Below are positions 24,084 through 33,170 of a stretch of DNA of 64,000 nt, piece by piece. Numbering within the stretch: position 1 is the stretch's first letter; every line of letters begins with the position of its first letter. Below the pieces are notes generated by a model. That model had not been told where the DNA came from and did no database searches. It saw only the letters and a list, made by a program, of their open reading frames with translations. The stretch comes from Tolumonas sp008015085. Its GTDB lineage: Bacteria; Pseudomonadota; Gammaproteobacteria; Enterobacterales; Aeromonadaceae. Position numbers and translations under genes: made by a program. The DNA is taken from positions 248,001-312,000 of the forward strand of contig JAJUJX010000001.1 of assembly GCA_029265125.1 (NCBI GenBank). Direction: 5' to 3'.

Positions 24084-26219
24084 ATGCGCAATTTTTCTAT
24101 CCAGTGGAAAATCACTCTTTTATCAGCGGTGGGGTTGCTATCCACGGTTGTTATTTTAATCGGCCTTTCTGTTTACGCACTGCAGTCAACCAAAGAGCTG
24201 GTACTGACGCAGACGGATAAAAAAATTAAAGAAGATGCGGTTCAATTGGTGCTTGGGCGAGGTGAGGCTGAGGTCTCGCGGGTAACCAGGTATTTGCATG
24301 AGGCTCAGATCCGAACTTCTATCCTGGCTGCCAGTCTGGTTGCACAAAAACAACATGCTCAGCAGAACTATTTGGGCTCCGGCATTGTTCGCCGTTCGCT
24401 GAATAGTCAGGTGTTGCAAGCGGCCAAAAGTACCCCGTATGCGTTAGGGGCATATGCCGTCATGTTGCCTGCAGCTTTGGGACATGCTGATGATACCTAT
24501 GCCGGGCAAAGTGAGTCTGGCGGTAATGAAACTGGCCGTTTCTCTGTTTACTGGAGCCGGAGCGAAAAAGGCGAATTAACGCTGGAAAACCTGACCGAAG
24601 ATGATATCAATGATACGAAGCCAGATGTTAACAATATTCCTGCCAATGAATGGTTTGCTTGCAGCATCCGGGTGCATGCACCTTGTCTGCTAAATCCTTA
24701 TAAAGACACGAGCAATAACAAAGAGATGATGATGGTGACGGTAACGCAACCTGTCATAGAGGGTGATCAGCTCTTGGGTGTAGTTGGGATGGATATCTCA
24801 CTGGATGCTCTGCAGGAAGCAATCAAAAATCTGGATAATCAATTGTTTGAAGGGCATGGCAAAGCTGCGTTAATTTCATCTGATGCAATTGCGGTCTCTG
24901 TCAGCGATATGCCATTTATTCCGGGTGAAGCGGTAGCGAAAAAAGATGCAAAACTGTCAGAGCAACTGAAAACCTGGCTGAAGCAAGCCAAAGTACAAGT
25001 GAACTGGCAGGGCGAAACGTTGCAGCTGTTTATTCCGGTTAACAACAGTAATCTGCCTAGTTGGGGCCTGTTACTTGAGTTTCCTGGTCAGGATGTGCTG
25101 GCGGCTGCCCGTCAGATCAGTTCATCACTGGATGAGCAGATCAGCAGCGGTATCTACCGGCAAATATTGACCGGAGCTGTCATTTCATTGCTGGTGTTGC
25201 TGGCGATGTGGTGGAGTGCCAGCCGGATTGTTGCGCCAATGCGTACCGTGGTGGAGCGACTGAATGAAATTGCCAGTGGTGATGGTGATTTGACCCAGCG
25301 CCTGCAAATCCAGAGTCAGGATGAAATGGGAGCATTGTCGGGTGCCTTTAACCTGTTCCTGGATAAATTGCGTGGCACTATTTCTCAGGTGGTGACTGCC
25401 GTAGAAGGAACTCGGGACACCGCTCAGCAGGCTAATTATGTCTCTGGCCAGACCCGTGATCGCCTGCAGTATCAGTTCCGGGAAATCGATCAGGTTGCAG
25501 CTGCTTTTGAAGAGATGCATGCCACCTCTGCTAATATTGCAGATCGTGCCGGTCAGGCCGTGGAAGCCGCCGATGAAGCGGAGCATGCTGCTCAGCATGG
25601 TAAGGCTGTGGTGGAAGAAAGCCTGCAAGCAATGGATGCATTGATGAATTACATCAGTGATGCAAAACCACAAGTGGAGCGACTGGCTGAGAACAGCAAT
25701 AACATCAACAAGATCCTTGATGTTATTAAAGGTATAGCTGAACAGACTAACCTACTGGCGTTGAACGCTGCTATTGAGGCTGCTCGTGCCGGTGAACAAG
25801 GTCGCGGTTTTGCGGTAGTAGCAGATGAAGTACGTAATCTGGCCTCGCGTACGCAGGAATCGGTTGGTCAGATCCACGGTGTGATCAATGAGCTACAGAC
25901 GGGAACGCATAGTGTGGTGACATCTATTTTAGGCAGTCATAAACAAGCGGATGAAACGCTCCATAATGTGCAGCAGTCAGTGGGTGTTTTGGAACAGATC
26001 ACCCGCTCAATTGCGGTCATTCAGGAGATGAATGAACATATTGCACATGCCGTGCAGGAACAAAGTAAAGTGAGTGGAGATATCAGTAGCAGCGTGAGTA
26101 ATATCCGTGATGTCAGTAGCGATATTACTGGTATGGCTGATACCTCAGCTGAAAATGCCGAGAAACTGAATGATCTGGCTAATCAGCAGCAGGAACTGAT
26201 GTCACACTTTAAAGTTTAA
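24084..26219 (+). CDS. Methyl-accepting chemotaxis protein with dCache-like periplasmic domain
   Basis: A 711-residue chemoreceptor. Membrane segment 1 is at residues about 10-32. A large periplasmic dCache-like domain follows (about 33-360, ending near GVVGMDISLDAL). Membrane segment 2 is at 361-381, then HAMP (IVAPMRTVVERL) and a cytoplasmic signalling domain with the conserved hairpin tip EQTNLLALNAAIEAARAGEQ near 552. No C-terminal CheR-docking pentapeptide is visible. The ATG at 24084 follows AGGGAAG; a TTG frame start at 24066 is unlikely. It lacks the RxWY amino-acid motif found in the receptor at 31231, so its ligand is unknown. A bidirectional terminator follows. Confidence 0.93.
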   Translation: MRNFSIQWKITLLSAVGLLSTVVILIGLSVYALQSTKELVLTQTDKKIKEDAVQLVLGRGEAEVSRVTRYLHEAQIRTSILAASLVAQKQHAQQNYLGSGIVRRSLNSQVLQAAKSTPYALGAYAVMLPAALGHADDTYAGQSESGGNETGRFSVYWSRSEKGELTLENLTEDDINDTKPDVNNIPANEWFACSIRVHAPCLLNPYKDTSNNKEMMMVTVTQPVIEGDQLLGVVGMDISLDALQEAIKNLDNQLFEGHGKAALISSDAIAVSVSDMPFIPGEAVAKKDAKLSEQLKTWLKQAKVQVNWQGETLQLFIPVNNSNLPSWGLLLEFPGQDVLAAARQISSSLDEQISSGIYRQILTGAVISLLVLLAMWWSASRIVAPMRTVVERLNEIASGDGDLTQRLQIQSQDEMGALSGAFNLFLDKLRGTISQVVTAVEGTRDTAQQANYVSGQTRDRLQYQFREIDQVAAAFEEMHATSANIADRAGQAVEAADEAEHAAQHGKAVVEESLQAMDALMNYISDAKPQVERLAENSNNINKILDVIKGIAEQTNLLALNAAIEAARAGEQGRGFAVVADEVRNLASRTQESVGQIHGVINELQTGTHSVVTSILGSHKQADETLHNVQQSVGVLEQITRSIAVIQEMNEHIAHAVQEQSKVSGDISSSVSNIRDVSSDITGMADTSAENAEKLNDLANQQQELMSHFKV

Positions 26220-26270
26220 GTAATTTTAATTAGCTGACGCCCTGCCGTTGCGGGGGATTTAAAAAGAGGA

Positions 26271-26297
26271 AGGGCGTGAATAGTCACGCCCTTTTTC
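26271..26297 (+). terminator. Bidirectional terminator (chemoreceptor / hemL)
   Basis: GGGCGTGA pairs with TCACGCCC around ATAG, with T residues after and AGAGGAA before. It serves the convergent genes ending at 26219 and 26315. Confidence 0.85.
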
Positions 26298-26314
26298 TTT
26301 ATGACTACTCGGAA

Positions 26315-27619
26315 TTAGTCAGCTTTTTTCATCTTAGCAAAGCAACGTTCTGCGGCTGACAAGGTTGCGGCAATATCCTCATCGCTGTGTGCCAGAGATA
26401 AGAATCCGGCCTCATAGGCGGATGGTGCCAGATAGATGCCTTCTTGCAACATCAGGTGATAGAAACGCTTGAACGCTTCAATATCGCAGCGACTTACCTG
26501 CTCAAACTGGGTAATTTCCGATTCTGCGGTAAAGAAGAAACCAAACATGGCACCAACGTAATTGACTGCCAGTGAAATGCCCTGTTTTTCAGCAGCGGCT
26601 TTTAAGCCTTCTGCGACCCGTTTGGTTTTAGCTGCAAGCTGCGCATAAATCCCCGGTTGCTGGATTTCATTCAGCATGGCTAAACCGGCTGCCATCGCGA
26701 CCGGATTGCCAGATAAGGTACCAGCCTGATAAACAGGACCGGTTGGTGCCACATAAGCCATAATCTCTTTTCTGCCGCCAAAGGCTCCGACCGGCATACC
26801 ACCACCAATGATTTTGCCCAGCGTAGTCAGGTCTGGCGTGATGCCGTAATAGCCCTGAGCACCTTGTAAACTGACCCGGAAACCCGTCATGACTTCGTCG
26901 ATGATCAGCAATGCGCCATGCTTGTCACATATAGCACGCAGGCCCTCTAAGAACCCGGGAACGGGTGGAATACAGTTCATGTTACCGGCTACGGGTTCCA
27001 CGATGATACAGGCGATATCACTGCCATAACTGGCAAACGCCGCCTCAACCGAAGTCAGGTCGTTATAAGTACAGGTCAGCGTATGTTTGGCAAAATCAGC
27101 GGGTACGCCTGGCGAGTTGGGCTGACCTAATGTCAGTGCCCCCGATCCTGCTTTCACAAGCAGGCAATCCGCATGGCCATGGTAACAACCTTCGAATTTG
27201 ATGATCTTATCGCGGCCGGTATATCCGCGAGCCAGCCGAATGGCACTCATGGTGGCTTCTGTACCGGAGTTCACCATGCGCACCATTTCCATTGAGGGCA
27301 TGATGCGGCGGATGGTTTCTGCCATTACCACTTCACTTTCAGTCGGTGCACCGTAGCTTAAGCCGTTTTCCACCGCAGCCAATACGGCTGATTTGATCGC
27401 CGGATGGTTATGACCCAGCAGCATTGGCCCCCACGAACCGACGTAGTCGATATAGCGGTTGTCATCCACATCATATAAGTAAGCGCCGTCGGCTCTGGCA
27501 ATAAAACGAGGTGTGCCACCGACGCCATTAAAGGCGCGAACCGGAGAGTTGACGCCACCGGGAATAGATTGTTGTGCTGCAGTAAAAAGCTGTTCAGAAC
27601 GCTGAGTGCTGTGAGTCAT
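26315..27619 (-). CDS. hemL: Glutamate-1-semialdehyde 2,1-aminomutase
   Basis: A 434-residue PLP enzyme that makes 5-aminolevulinate in the C5 haem pathway (E. coli 426). The PLP lysine lies in TTLGKIIGGGMPVGAFGG. PGGVNSPVRAF, VNSGTEATMSAIRLARG and GTLSGNPVAMAAGLAML are characteristic blocks. A strong terminator lies between it and the chemoreceptor gene. It is divergent from erpA, keeping the hemL-erpA neighbourhood known from E. coli. Confidence 0.96.
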   Translation of the reverse strand: MTHSTQRSEQLFTAAQQSIPGGVNSPVRAFNGVGGTPRFIARADGAYLYDVDDNRYIDYVGSWGPMLLGHNHPAIKSAVLAAVENGLSYGAPTESEVVMAETIRRIMPSMEMVRMVNSGTEATMSAIRLARGYTGRDKIIKFEGCYHGHADCLLVKAGSGALTLGQPNSPGVPADFAKHTLTCTYNDLTSVEAAFASYGSDIACIIVEPVAGNMNCIPPVPGFLEGLRAICDKHGALLIIDEVMTGFRVSLQGAQGYYGITPDLTTLGKIIGGGMPVGAFGGRKEIMAYVAPTGPVYQAGTLSGNPVAMAAGLAMLNEIQQPGIYAQLAAKTKRVAEGLKAAAEKQGISLAVNYVGAMFGFFFTAESEITQFEQVSRCDIEAFKRFYHLMLQEGIYLAPSAYEAGFLSLAHSDEDIAATLSAAERCFAKMKKAD

Positions 27620-27728
27620 GAGATGATCCGTATTTCAGGGTGACATAATTGTCCGACTATAACGCAAAAATCAGATAAAGCGGCAAACATCCATCAGTGA
27701 TACATTAATGATGTCATGTGACTGAGTA

Positions 27729-27753
27729 ATACTTGAACTGTTTAGTCGGGTAT
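27729..27753 (+). promoter_or_regulatory. IscR type 1-like binding site upstream of erpA
   Basis: The 25-bp stretch beginning ATACTTGA and ending AGTCGGGTAT matches about 21 of 25 positions of the type 1 IscR consensus, missing only in the left-centre. It lies 68 bp before the erpA ATG. Iron-sulfur control of erpA by IscR is known in E. coli. Confidence 0.7.
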
Positions 27754-27821
27754 TACATAATTTGTCTAATAACAGATAAGTTTACAGAGTTGTTTTTGGC
27801 GAAAAGCCAGGTGAGGTAAAT

Positions 27822-28169
27822 ATGAGTGATGTAGCAGTGCAGTTTCCCATTGAGATGTCCGATGCGGCGGCGGCGAAAGTAAAAACGTTGATCACCGAGG
27901 AGGAAAATCCGGAGCTGAAACTGCGGGTCTACATTACCGGTGGCGGTTGTTCAGGCTTTCAATACGGTTTTACGTTTGATGAGAAAATCAATGATGGTGA
28001 TACGGTCGTTGAAAAGAATGGCGTCATCATGGTGGTTGATGGCATGAGTTTGCAATATCTGGTGGGCGGTGTGGTTGATTATACCGAAGGGCTTGAAGGT
28101 TCACGTTTTACGGTAACTAACCCGAATGCGACGACAACCTGTGGTTGTGGTTCGAGCTTCTCTGTTTAA
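27822..28169 (+). CDS. erpA: Iron-sulfur cluster insertion protein ErpA
   Basis: A 115-residue A-type carrier (E. coli 114). The three cluster cysteines are present: one in GGGCSGFQYGF at about residue 43 and two in the C-terminal TCGCGSSF. It delivers Fe-S clusters to targets such as IspG. GTGAGGTAAAT precedes the ATG. An IscR-type site upstream indicates iron-sulfur feedback control. It is divergent from hemL. Confidence 0.97.
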   Translation: MSDVAVQFPIEMSDAAAAKVKTLITEEENPELKLRVYITGGGCSGFQYGFTFDEKINDGDTVVEKNGVIMVVDGMSLQYLVGGVVDYTEGLEGSRFTVTNPNATTTCGCGSSFSV

Positions 28170-28188
28170 TCAGCTTAATTTTACTCAG

Positions 28189-28222
28189 GAACCCGTCAGA
28201 TCAGAACTGCTCTGACGGGTTT
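28189..28222. terminator. Hairpin between erpA and the lipoprotein gene
   Basis: ACCCGTCAGA pairs with TCTGACGGGT around a ten-base loop. The following T tract is short on either strand, so it is a weak bidirectional terminator candidate between the convergent erpA and lipoprotein genes. Confidence 0.6.
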
Positions 28223-28228
28223 ACCAGA

Positions 28229-28426
28229 TTACTTCTTAGCTTCTTCAGTTGCTGGTGCAGCAGAGGTAGCAGCAGCTGCAGAAGTGGTTGCAGGCGCAGC
28301 TTCTGCTTTAGCTGGAGCTTCAGCAGCTGGTTGTGCAGCTGGTGCAGGTGCAGCAGCTTCTTCTTTTTTACCGCAAGCAGTCAGAGCTACAGCAATCATA
28401 CCAGCCAGGATCAGCGCTTTTTTCAT
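28229..28426 (-). CDS. Small Ala/Pro-rich lipoprotein
   Basis: A 65-residue protein with a lipoprotein signal peptide (KKALILAGMIAVALTAC). The lipobox LTAC puts the lipidated cysteine at about residue 18, followed by GKKEEAAA. The mature part is almost entirely Ala, Pro, Glu, Lys and Thr and looks disordered. GAGGATACCAAG precedes the ATG. No function can be assigned; a short envelope lipoprotein of low complexity is the most that can be said. It is convergent with erpA. Confidence 0.8.
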   Translation of the reverse strand: MKKALILAGMIAVALTACGKKEEAAAPAPAAQPAAEAPAKAEAAPATTSAAAATSAAPATEEAKK

Positions 28427-28574
28427 CTTGGTATCCTCAGATAAATTGTTATTCCCAGTGTTACTTAGTACTCATGGCTGTGATTCCAATCACATACCAC
28501 GAGCGCATTCTACGCCCGACTTTCGTTCTCTCTCAATAGCATAAGTAAAAATAGTTATAGATTATGCCAGAGAG

Positions 28575-29678
28575 TTATTTAGCGGGATAAAACGCGCCCA
28601 GTACGGTTTTCTGACGGGCACCGGTTACAGCAGGTAAGTTGCCGGGGCGTCGTTCGCAGAAACAATGGGCCAGCCAGGCGAAGGCGATAGCTTCTACCCA
28701 GTCCGGGTGCATGCCCAGTGTTTGAGTGGAGTTAACCTGCCAGTCAGGCAGTAAATCGGCGATTCGCTGTGATAGCAGTGGATTATGCGCACCTCCACCA
28801 CAGAGATAAAGATGTGCAGAGGTGTCTAATACCTGCAGGGCATCACATACCGATACTGCTGTAAACTCCAGCAAGGTTCGTTGTACATCAGCGGCTGAGA
28901 TATCCGGATGGTTGCAAAGATGTTGTTGCATCCATGCCGGGGTAAATGTTTCCCGGCCTGTACTTTTGGGATAAGGCATCGAGAAATAAGGGTGAGTCAG
29001 TAAGTCTTGGAGCAGCGGCTGATGTAGTTGACCGCTTGCAGCCCACGCGCCATTTTTATCGTAGCTGCCGGTGTGATGTTGCCGGTACCAGCTATCCAAC
29101 AGCGTATTGCCTGGGCCGGTATCAAAGCCGAATACCTTGTCTGCATGACCCGGCAGAACGGAAACATTAGAAATACCTCCGATATTCAGGATATAGCGTG
29201 ATGTATCCGGTATGCCGAATACTGCCTGATGAAAAGCAGGCACCAGCGGGGCGCCTTGTCCGCCCAGGGCAATGTCCTTCATACGAAAATCACAGATAAC
29301 ATCAATGTCGGTCATGGCTGCTAACCGTGCTCCGTTGCCTATCTGTAGGGTAAACCCCAGCTCTGGCCGGTGACGGATGGTCTGACCATGAGAGCCGATA
29401 GCACATATCTCTTCTTTGGGTATTCCGGCGATTTGCAGCAGATCGTTAACCGCAAAAGCAAATTCTTCTGCGACCTTCTGATCCAGCTCGCCCATCTGGT
29501 CAATTTCATTTTCACCCGGAGTACAGATGGTATGCAGGCGATGAACCAGATGCTCAGGCCAGCTTCTGGCATGGGTCGCTATCAGGCGTGGCTGATCATC
29601 ACCGGCTGAAAATTCAACCAAAGCTGCATCAATACCATCCATACTGGTGCCGGACATCAGACCAATATATAGCGCCAT
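28575..29678 (-). CDS. anmK: Anhydro-N-acetylmuramic acid kinase
   Basis: A 367-residue kinase of murein recycling that converts 1,6-anhydroMurNAc to MurNAc 6-phosphate (E. coli AnmK 369). It opens MALYIGLMSGTSMDGIDAA. The ATP/sugar segments FDTGPGNTLLDSW and LCGGGAHNPLL are visible. The open frame runs upstream to 29936, but AGGA lies eight bases before the ATG at 29678 and the family starts here. It is divergent from tyrS. Peptidoglycan recycling ties loosely to alr and dgcA elsewhere in the window. Confidence 0.95.
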   Translation of the reverse strand: MALYIGLMSGTSMDGIDAALVEFSAGDDQPRLIATHARSWPEHLVHRLHTICTPGENEIDQMGELDQKVAEEFAFAVNDLLQIAGIPKEEICAIGSHGQTIRHRPELGFTLQIGNGARLAAMTDIDVICDFRMKDIALGGQGAPLVPAFHQAVFGIPDTSRYILNIGGISNVSVLPGHADKVFGFDTGPGNTLLDSWYRQHHTGSYDKNGAWAASGQLHQPLLQDLLTHPYFSMPYPKSTGRETFTPAWMQQHLCNHPDISAADVQRTLLEFTAVSVCDALQVLDTSAHLYLCGGGAHNPLLSQRIADLLPDWQVNSTQTLGMHPDWVEAIAFAWLAHCFCERRPGNLPAVTGARQKTVLGAFYPAK

Positions 29679-29796
29679 ACCGTTATTCCTGTGTAACGAA
29701 TTGAGAGTTAGATAGTTTACTTTCTTTTCATGAGCGCAGCCATTTCGTAAACTGTGCTTCATTTGCTGAAATAAAGAATCAATCTGGAGTAAAAGC

Positions 29797-30996
29797 ATGA
29801 CCGCATTGGAAACCGCATTAGCTGAGATTAAGCGCGGTGCAGAAGAAATTCTGGTGGAAGAAGAACTGGTTGCGAAATTAAAAGAAGGCCGTCCTTTACG
29901 AATCAAACTGGGGATGGATCCGACTGCACCAGACATCCACCTCGGTCATACCGTTATTCTGAACAAATTGCGTACCTTCCAGGATCTCGGTCATGAAGTC
30001 ATTCTGCTGATTGGCGATTTCACTGCACTGGTAGGGGATCCATCCGGTAAGAACGCAACTCGCCCGCCATTGTCGGAAGAGGCGATCAAAATCAACGCCC
30101 AGACTTATGCTGAACAGGCATTCAAAATTCTCGATCCGGCTCGTACCCGTATCGAATATAACTCTACCTGGCTGAAAGAGCTGGGTGCGACCGGCATGAT
30201 CAAGCTGGCTGCGAAACAGACTGTGGCCCGTATGCTCGAACGTGACGATTTCAAAAAACGTTATGCGGGTGGCCAGTCAATTGCGATCCACGAATTCCTC
30301 TATCCATTGCTGCAAGGTTACGATTCAGTTGCACTGAAAGCCGATGTGGAGCTGGGTGGTACTGACCAGAAATTCAACCTGCTAATGGGTCGTGAGCTGC
30401 AGAAAGATGCGGGCCAGCCAACCCAGTGTGTGCTGATGATGCCGTTGCTGGTTGGTCTGGATGGCGTCAAGAAAATGTCCAAATCTGCGGGCAACTACAT
30501 CGGTGTGCATGATGCGCCAAACGATATGTTCGGTAAGATCATGTCGATTTCTGATGAGCTGATGTGGAGCTACTACGAACTGTTATCGACTCGCCCGTTG
30601 GCTGAAATTACCCAGTTCAAGGCGGATATTGCAGCCAATAAACTGAACCCGCGTGATGTGAAGATCTGGCTGGCTAAAGAGATCATCGCCCGTTATCACG
30701 ATGAAGCGGCAGCCGAAGCCGCGCATAATGATTTCACTCAGCGTTTTTCTAAAAATGCGATCCCGGATGAAATGCCGGAAGTGAGCATTGCTGCACCGGC
30801 TGAGGGCATGGCGGTAGCTAATCTGCTGAAAGAAGCAGGTCTGGTTGAAAGCACTTCAGAGGCTATTCGTATGATGAAACAGAACGCCGTAAAACGTGAT
30901 GGCGATGTTGTTGCTGATGCTAAGGTGCTGGTAACAGCCGGGACAGCAGTCTGGCAGGTAGGTAAACGTAAGTTTGCCCGGATTACAGTCGCCTAA
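29797..30996 (+). CDS. tyrS: Tyrosyl-tRNA synthetase
   Basis: A 399-residue class I synthetase charging tRNA-Tyr. The HIGH-equivalent DIHLGHTVILNKL is at about residues 46-58 and KKMSKSAGN at about 227. A C-terminal S4 RNA-binding domain follows (EAIRMMKQNAVKRDG). The length and sequence fit the TyrZ-like branch rather than the 424-residue E. coli TyrS. GGAG precedes the ATG. It ends in its own terminator. Confidence 0.96.
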   Translation: MTALETALAEIKRGAEEILVEEELVAKLKEGRPLRIKLGMDPTAPDIHLGHTVILNKLRTFQDLGHEVILLIGDFTALVGDPSGKNATRPPLSEEAIKINAQTYAEQAFKILDPARTRIEYNSTWLKELGATGMIKLAAKQTVARMLERDDFKKRYAGGQSIAIHEFLYPLLQGYDSVALKADVELGGTDQKFNLLMGRELQKDAGQPTQCVLMMPLLVGLDGVKKMSKSAGNYIGVHDAPNDMFGKIMSISDELMWSYYELLSTRPLAEITQFKADIAANKLNPRDVKIWLAKEIIARYHDEAAAEAAHNDFTQRFSKNAIPDEMPEVSIAAPAEGMAVANLLKEAGLVESTSEAIRMMKQNAVKRDGDVVADAKVLVTAGTAVWQVGKRKFARITVA

Positions 30997-31019
30997 ACAG
31001 TTGTTTTTGATCTTATTGA

Positions 31020-31046
31020 GTCCCGCCACTGAGCGGGATTTTTTTT
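31020..31046 (+). terminator. Terminator after tyrS
   Basis: TCCCGC pairs with GCGGGA around a six-base loop, followed by eight T residues. It lies 24 bases after the tyrS stop. Confidence 0.85.
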
Positions 31047-31100
31047 GACTGCTACAATTCAGTTATACCAGTCTATTTTTAAGATCAGAATTGATTCGGC

Positions 31101-31128
31101 TAAAGTTTTACAGGATGTCAGCCGATAA
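31101..31128 (+). promoter_or_regulatory. Sigma-28 (FliA)-type promoter before the second chemoreceptor
   Basis: TAAAGTTT (31101-31108), a 12-base gap, then GCCGATAA (31121-31128). Both boxes match the flagellar sigma consensus exactly; the spacing is one base longer than the most common. It lies about 100 bp before the chemoreceptor ATG. Confidence 0.85.
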
Positions 31129-31230
31129 TCAGACTGAGTTTAGTCAGGAATAAAAAATGCAGGGTTCGGGGTGAATAATTAGTTTACTGGGCGGAAAAGT
31201 TAGTGATTGTCAGTCATAAATGGAGTTCAT

Positions 31231-33114
31231 ATGACCCTGAATATTAAAAATAAACTGCTAATTGCGCTAGGTGCGTTGCTAGTAGTGACTACCGCTGTGC
31301 AATTGTGGATCAGCAGCGGCATTCAATCTGAGCAGGCTAAAAATGATGTCGATGCTTATGCTCAAACCGTGGTTTCGGCTCAGGTCAATTATCTGAAATA
31401 TTGGTTGGACAACAGCACCAGCATTGTCAGTGCAGCGAAGCAAGTTTTGGCTAAACCAGAAATTGATCCTATTCCGGCATTAATGCAGGCGCAAGCCGCA
31501 GGCAAGTTCGACATGGTGTATGCCGGTACTTCTGACGGCCGCATGTTAGCTTCGAAGCCTGACTGGAAAGCCCCGGATGGTTATGATCCTCGTCAGCGTC
31601 CTTGGTATAAAGATGCAATGGCGGCCGGGAAAGTCGCGGTTACCGCTCCGTATGAAGATGCCTCCAGTCATGCGTTAATGATCAGTATTGCAGAGCCTTA
31701 CAATTTCGGTGCTAGCCAAGGCGTAATATCTGGTGACGTTGTTATTTCTGATTTAATTGGCAACGTGAACAAGATCCAGTCTGAAGGTGTCAGCGGATTG
31801 CTGGTAGATGGCAGTGGAAATATTGTTGCTTATAAAGAGGCTGCATTAACACTGAAACCCGCTACCGATCTGACACAAGAGTTATCACTGAGCAACTTGC
31901 AGCAAATGGCTCAGGATGGACAGTTGCATCTGGTGAAAATTGCCGGAGTTTCTACTTATGTGCTGTTTAAACAGATCCCAGGATATGACTGGTATTTTGG
32001 TCTGATTTATGACGAATCAGTTGCATTACAAAACATGCACGATCAATTGCAGAATACGGTCATTTTCGCCTTGATCCAATTACTGGTTGTGGTTGGTGCC
32101 GCCTTTGTCATTATCCGCGGCATGTTGCATCCGTTAGATACCATGGCGGAAGCGGTGTCAGCCTTATCGCGAGGCAATGGTGATCTGACTCATCGGTTGG
32201 CTGTAACCCGTCATGATGAAATTGGTGTGGTTATCGGGCATATCAATACCTTCCTTGATAAGTTGCATGACATGATGGTTAAAATTGCTGGCAGTTCTAA
32301 AGAACTGGATCAGCAGGCAGGCCAGTCCCGTGATATGGCAGCAAAAACCAATATGTCATTGCAGAATCAGCAACAGGAAATCTCTCAGATTGCGACTGCT
32401 GTACATGAAATGTCTGCGACAGCAAATGAAGTGGCCAGTAATGCCGAACAGACAGCTCAGGCCGTACGTGAGTCTGCAAATAATTGCGAAGAAGGCAAAG
32501 ATGTTATTGCCCGTAATCAGCAATCAATTACCCGTCTGGCGGGTGAGGTTGAGCAGGCATCCAACATTATCCGCGAGCTGGAACAGAATGCGCAGCAAAT
32601 TAATACCATTCTGGCGACCATTCAGGGCATTGCAGAACAAACCAACCTGTTAGCACTGAATGCGGCGATTGAAGCAGCACGTGCTGGTGAGCAGGGTCGT
32701 GGTTTTGCGGTGGTGGCTGATGAGGTCCGTGTATTGTCACAGCGTACTCAGCAGTCTACTGGTGAAATCCGTTCAATGATCGAAACACTGCAACGTAATA
32801 CTCACGACGCGGTAATGACCATGGATCAAAGTCAGATCCTGGCACAGGACAGTGTCGGCGATGCTCAGAGTGCAACGGCTGCGCTAGAGTTGATTACGCA
32901 TGCGATTACTCAGATTTCAGATATGGCAATGCAGATCTCTAGTGCGGCGGAAGAGCAACGCGCTGTGACGGAAGAGGTTGGGCGAAACATTCAAGCCACC
33001 AAAGATGTGACAGATGAACTGAGCCAGACGGCCCGTCGCTCCAATGAACTGGCAGCTGATTTGCATGAGATTTCACGTGATTTGAATCAGCAAGTGAATA
33101 ATTTCCGCGTGTAA
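31231..33114 (+). CDS. Chemoreceptor with amino-acid-type dCache sensor
   Basis: A 627-residue methyl-accepting chemotaxis protein. Membrane segments are at residues about 7-28 and 276-297, flanking a dCache domain. That domain contains YDPRQRPWYKDAM (Tyr118, Arg123, Trp125, Tyr126), VTAPYED and SGDVVISDL, matching the residue pattern known for amino-acid-binding dCache sensors such as PctA. HAMP follows, then the signalling domain with its tip near 468. The ATG at 31231 follows TGGAG. A consensus FliA promoter upstream places it in the flagellar regulon. Amino acids are the predicted attractants; the exact set is unknown. Confidence 0.94.
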   Translation: MTLNIKNKLLIALGALLVVTTAVQLWISSGIQSEQAKNDVDAYAQTVVSAQVNYLKYWLDNSTSIVSAAKQVLAKPEIDPIPALMQAQAAGKFDMVYAGTSDGRMLASKPDWKAPDGYDPRQRPWYKDAMAAGKVAVTAPYEDASSHALMISIAEPYNFGASQGVISGDVVISDLIGNVNKIQSEGVSGLLVDGSGNIVAYKEAALTLKPATDLTQELSLSNLQQMAQDGQLHLVKIAGVSTYVLFKQIPGYDWYFGLIYDESVALQNMHDQLQNTVIFALIQLLVVVGAAFVIIRGMLHPLDTMAEAVSALSRGNGDLTHRLAVTRHDEIGVVIGHINTFLDKLHDMMVKIAGSSKELDQQAGQSRDMAAKTNMSLQNQQQEISQIATAVHEMSATANEVASNAEQTAQAVRESANNCEEGKDVIARNQQSITRLAGEVEQASNIIRELEQNAQQINTILATIQGIAEQTNLLALNAAIEAARAGEQGRGFAVVADEVRVLSQRTQQSTGEIRSMIETLQRNTHDAVMTMDQSQILAQDSVGDAQSATAALELITHAITQISDMAMQISSAAEEQRAVTEEVGRNIQATKDVTDELSQTARRSNELAADLHEISRDLNQQVNNFRV

Positions 33115-33135
33115 TTATTCACTTGTGATGTAACG

Positions 33136-33170
33136 AAAACGACCGGCAACTTGTCGGTCGTTTTGTTTTT
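33136..33170 (+). terminator. Bidirectional terminator (chemoreceptor / nrtR)
   Basis: AAAACGACCG pairs with CGGTCGTTTT around a nine-base loop, followed by GTTTTT. The A-rich left side serves the convergent nrtR gene. Confidence 0.85.
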
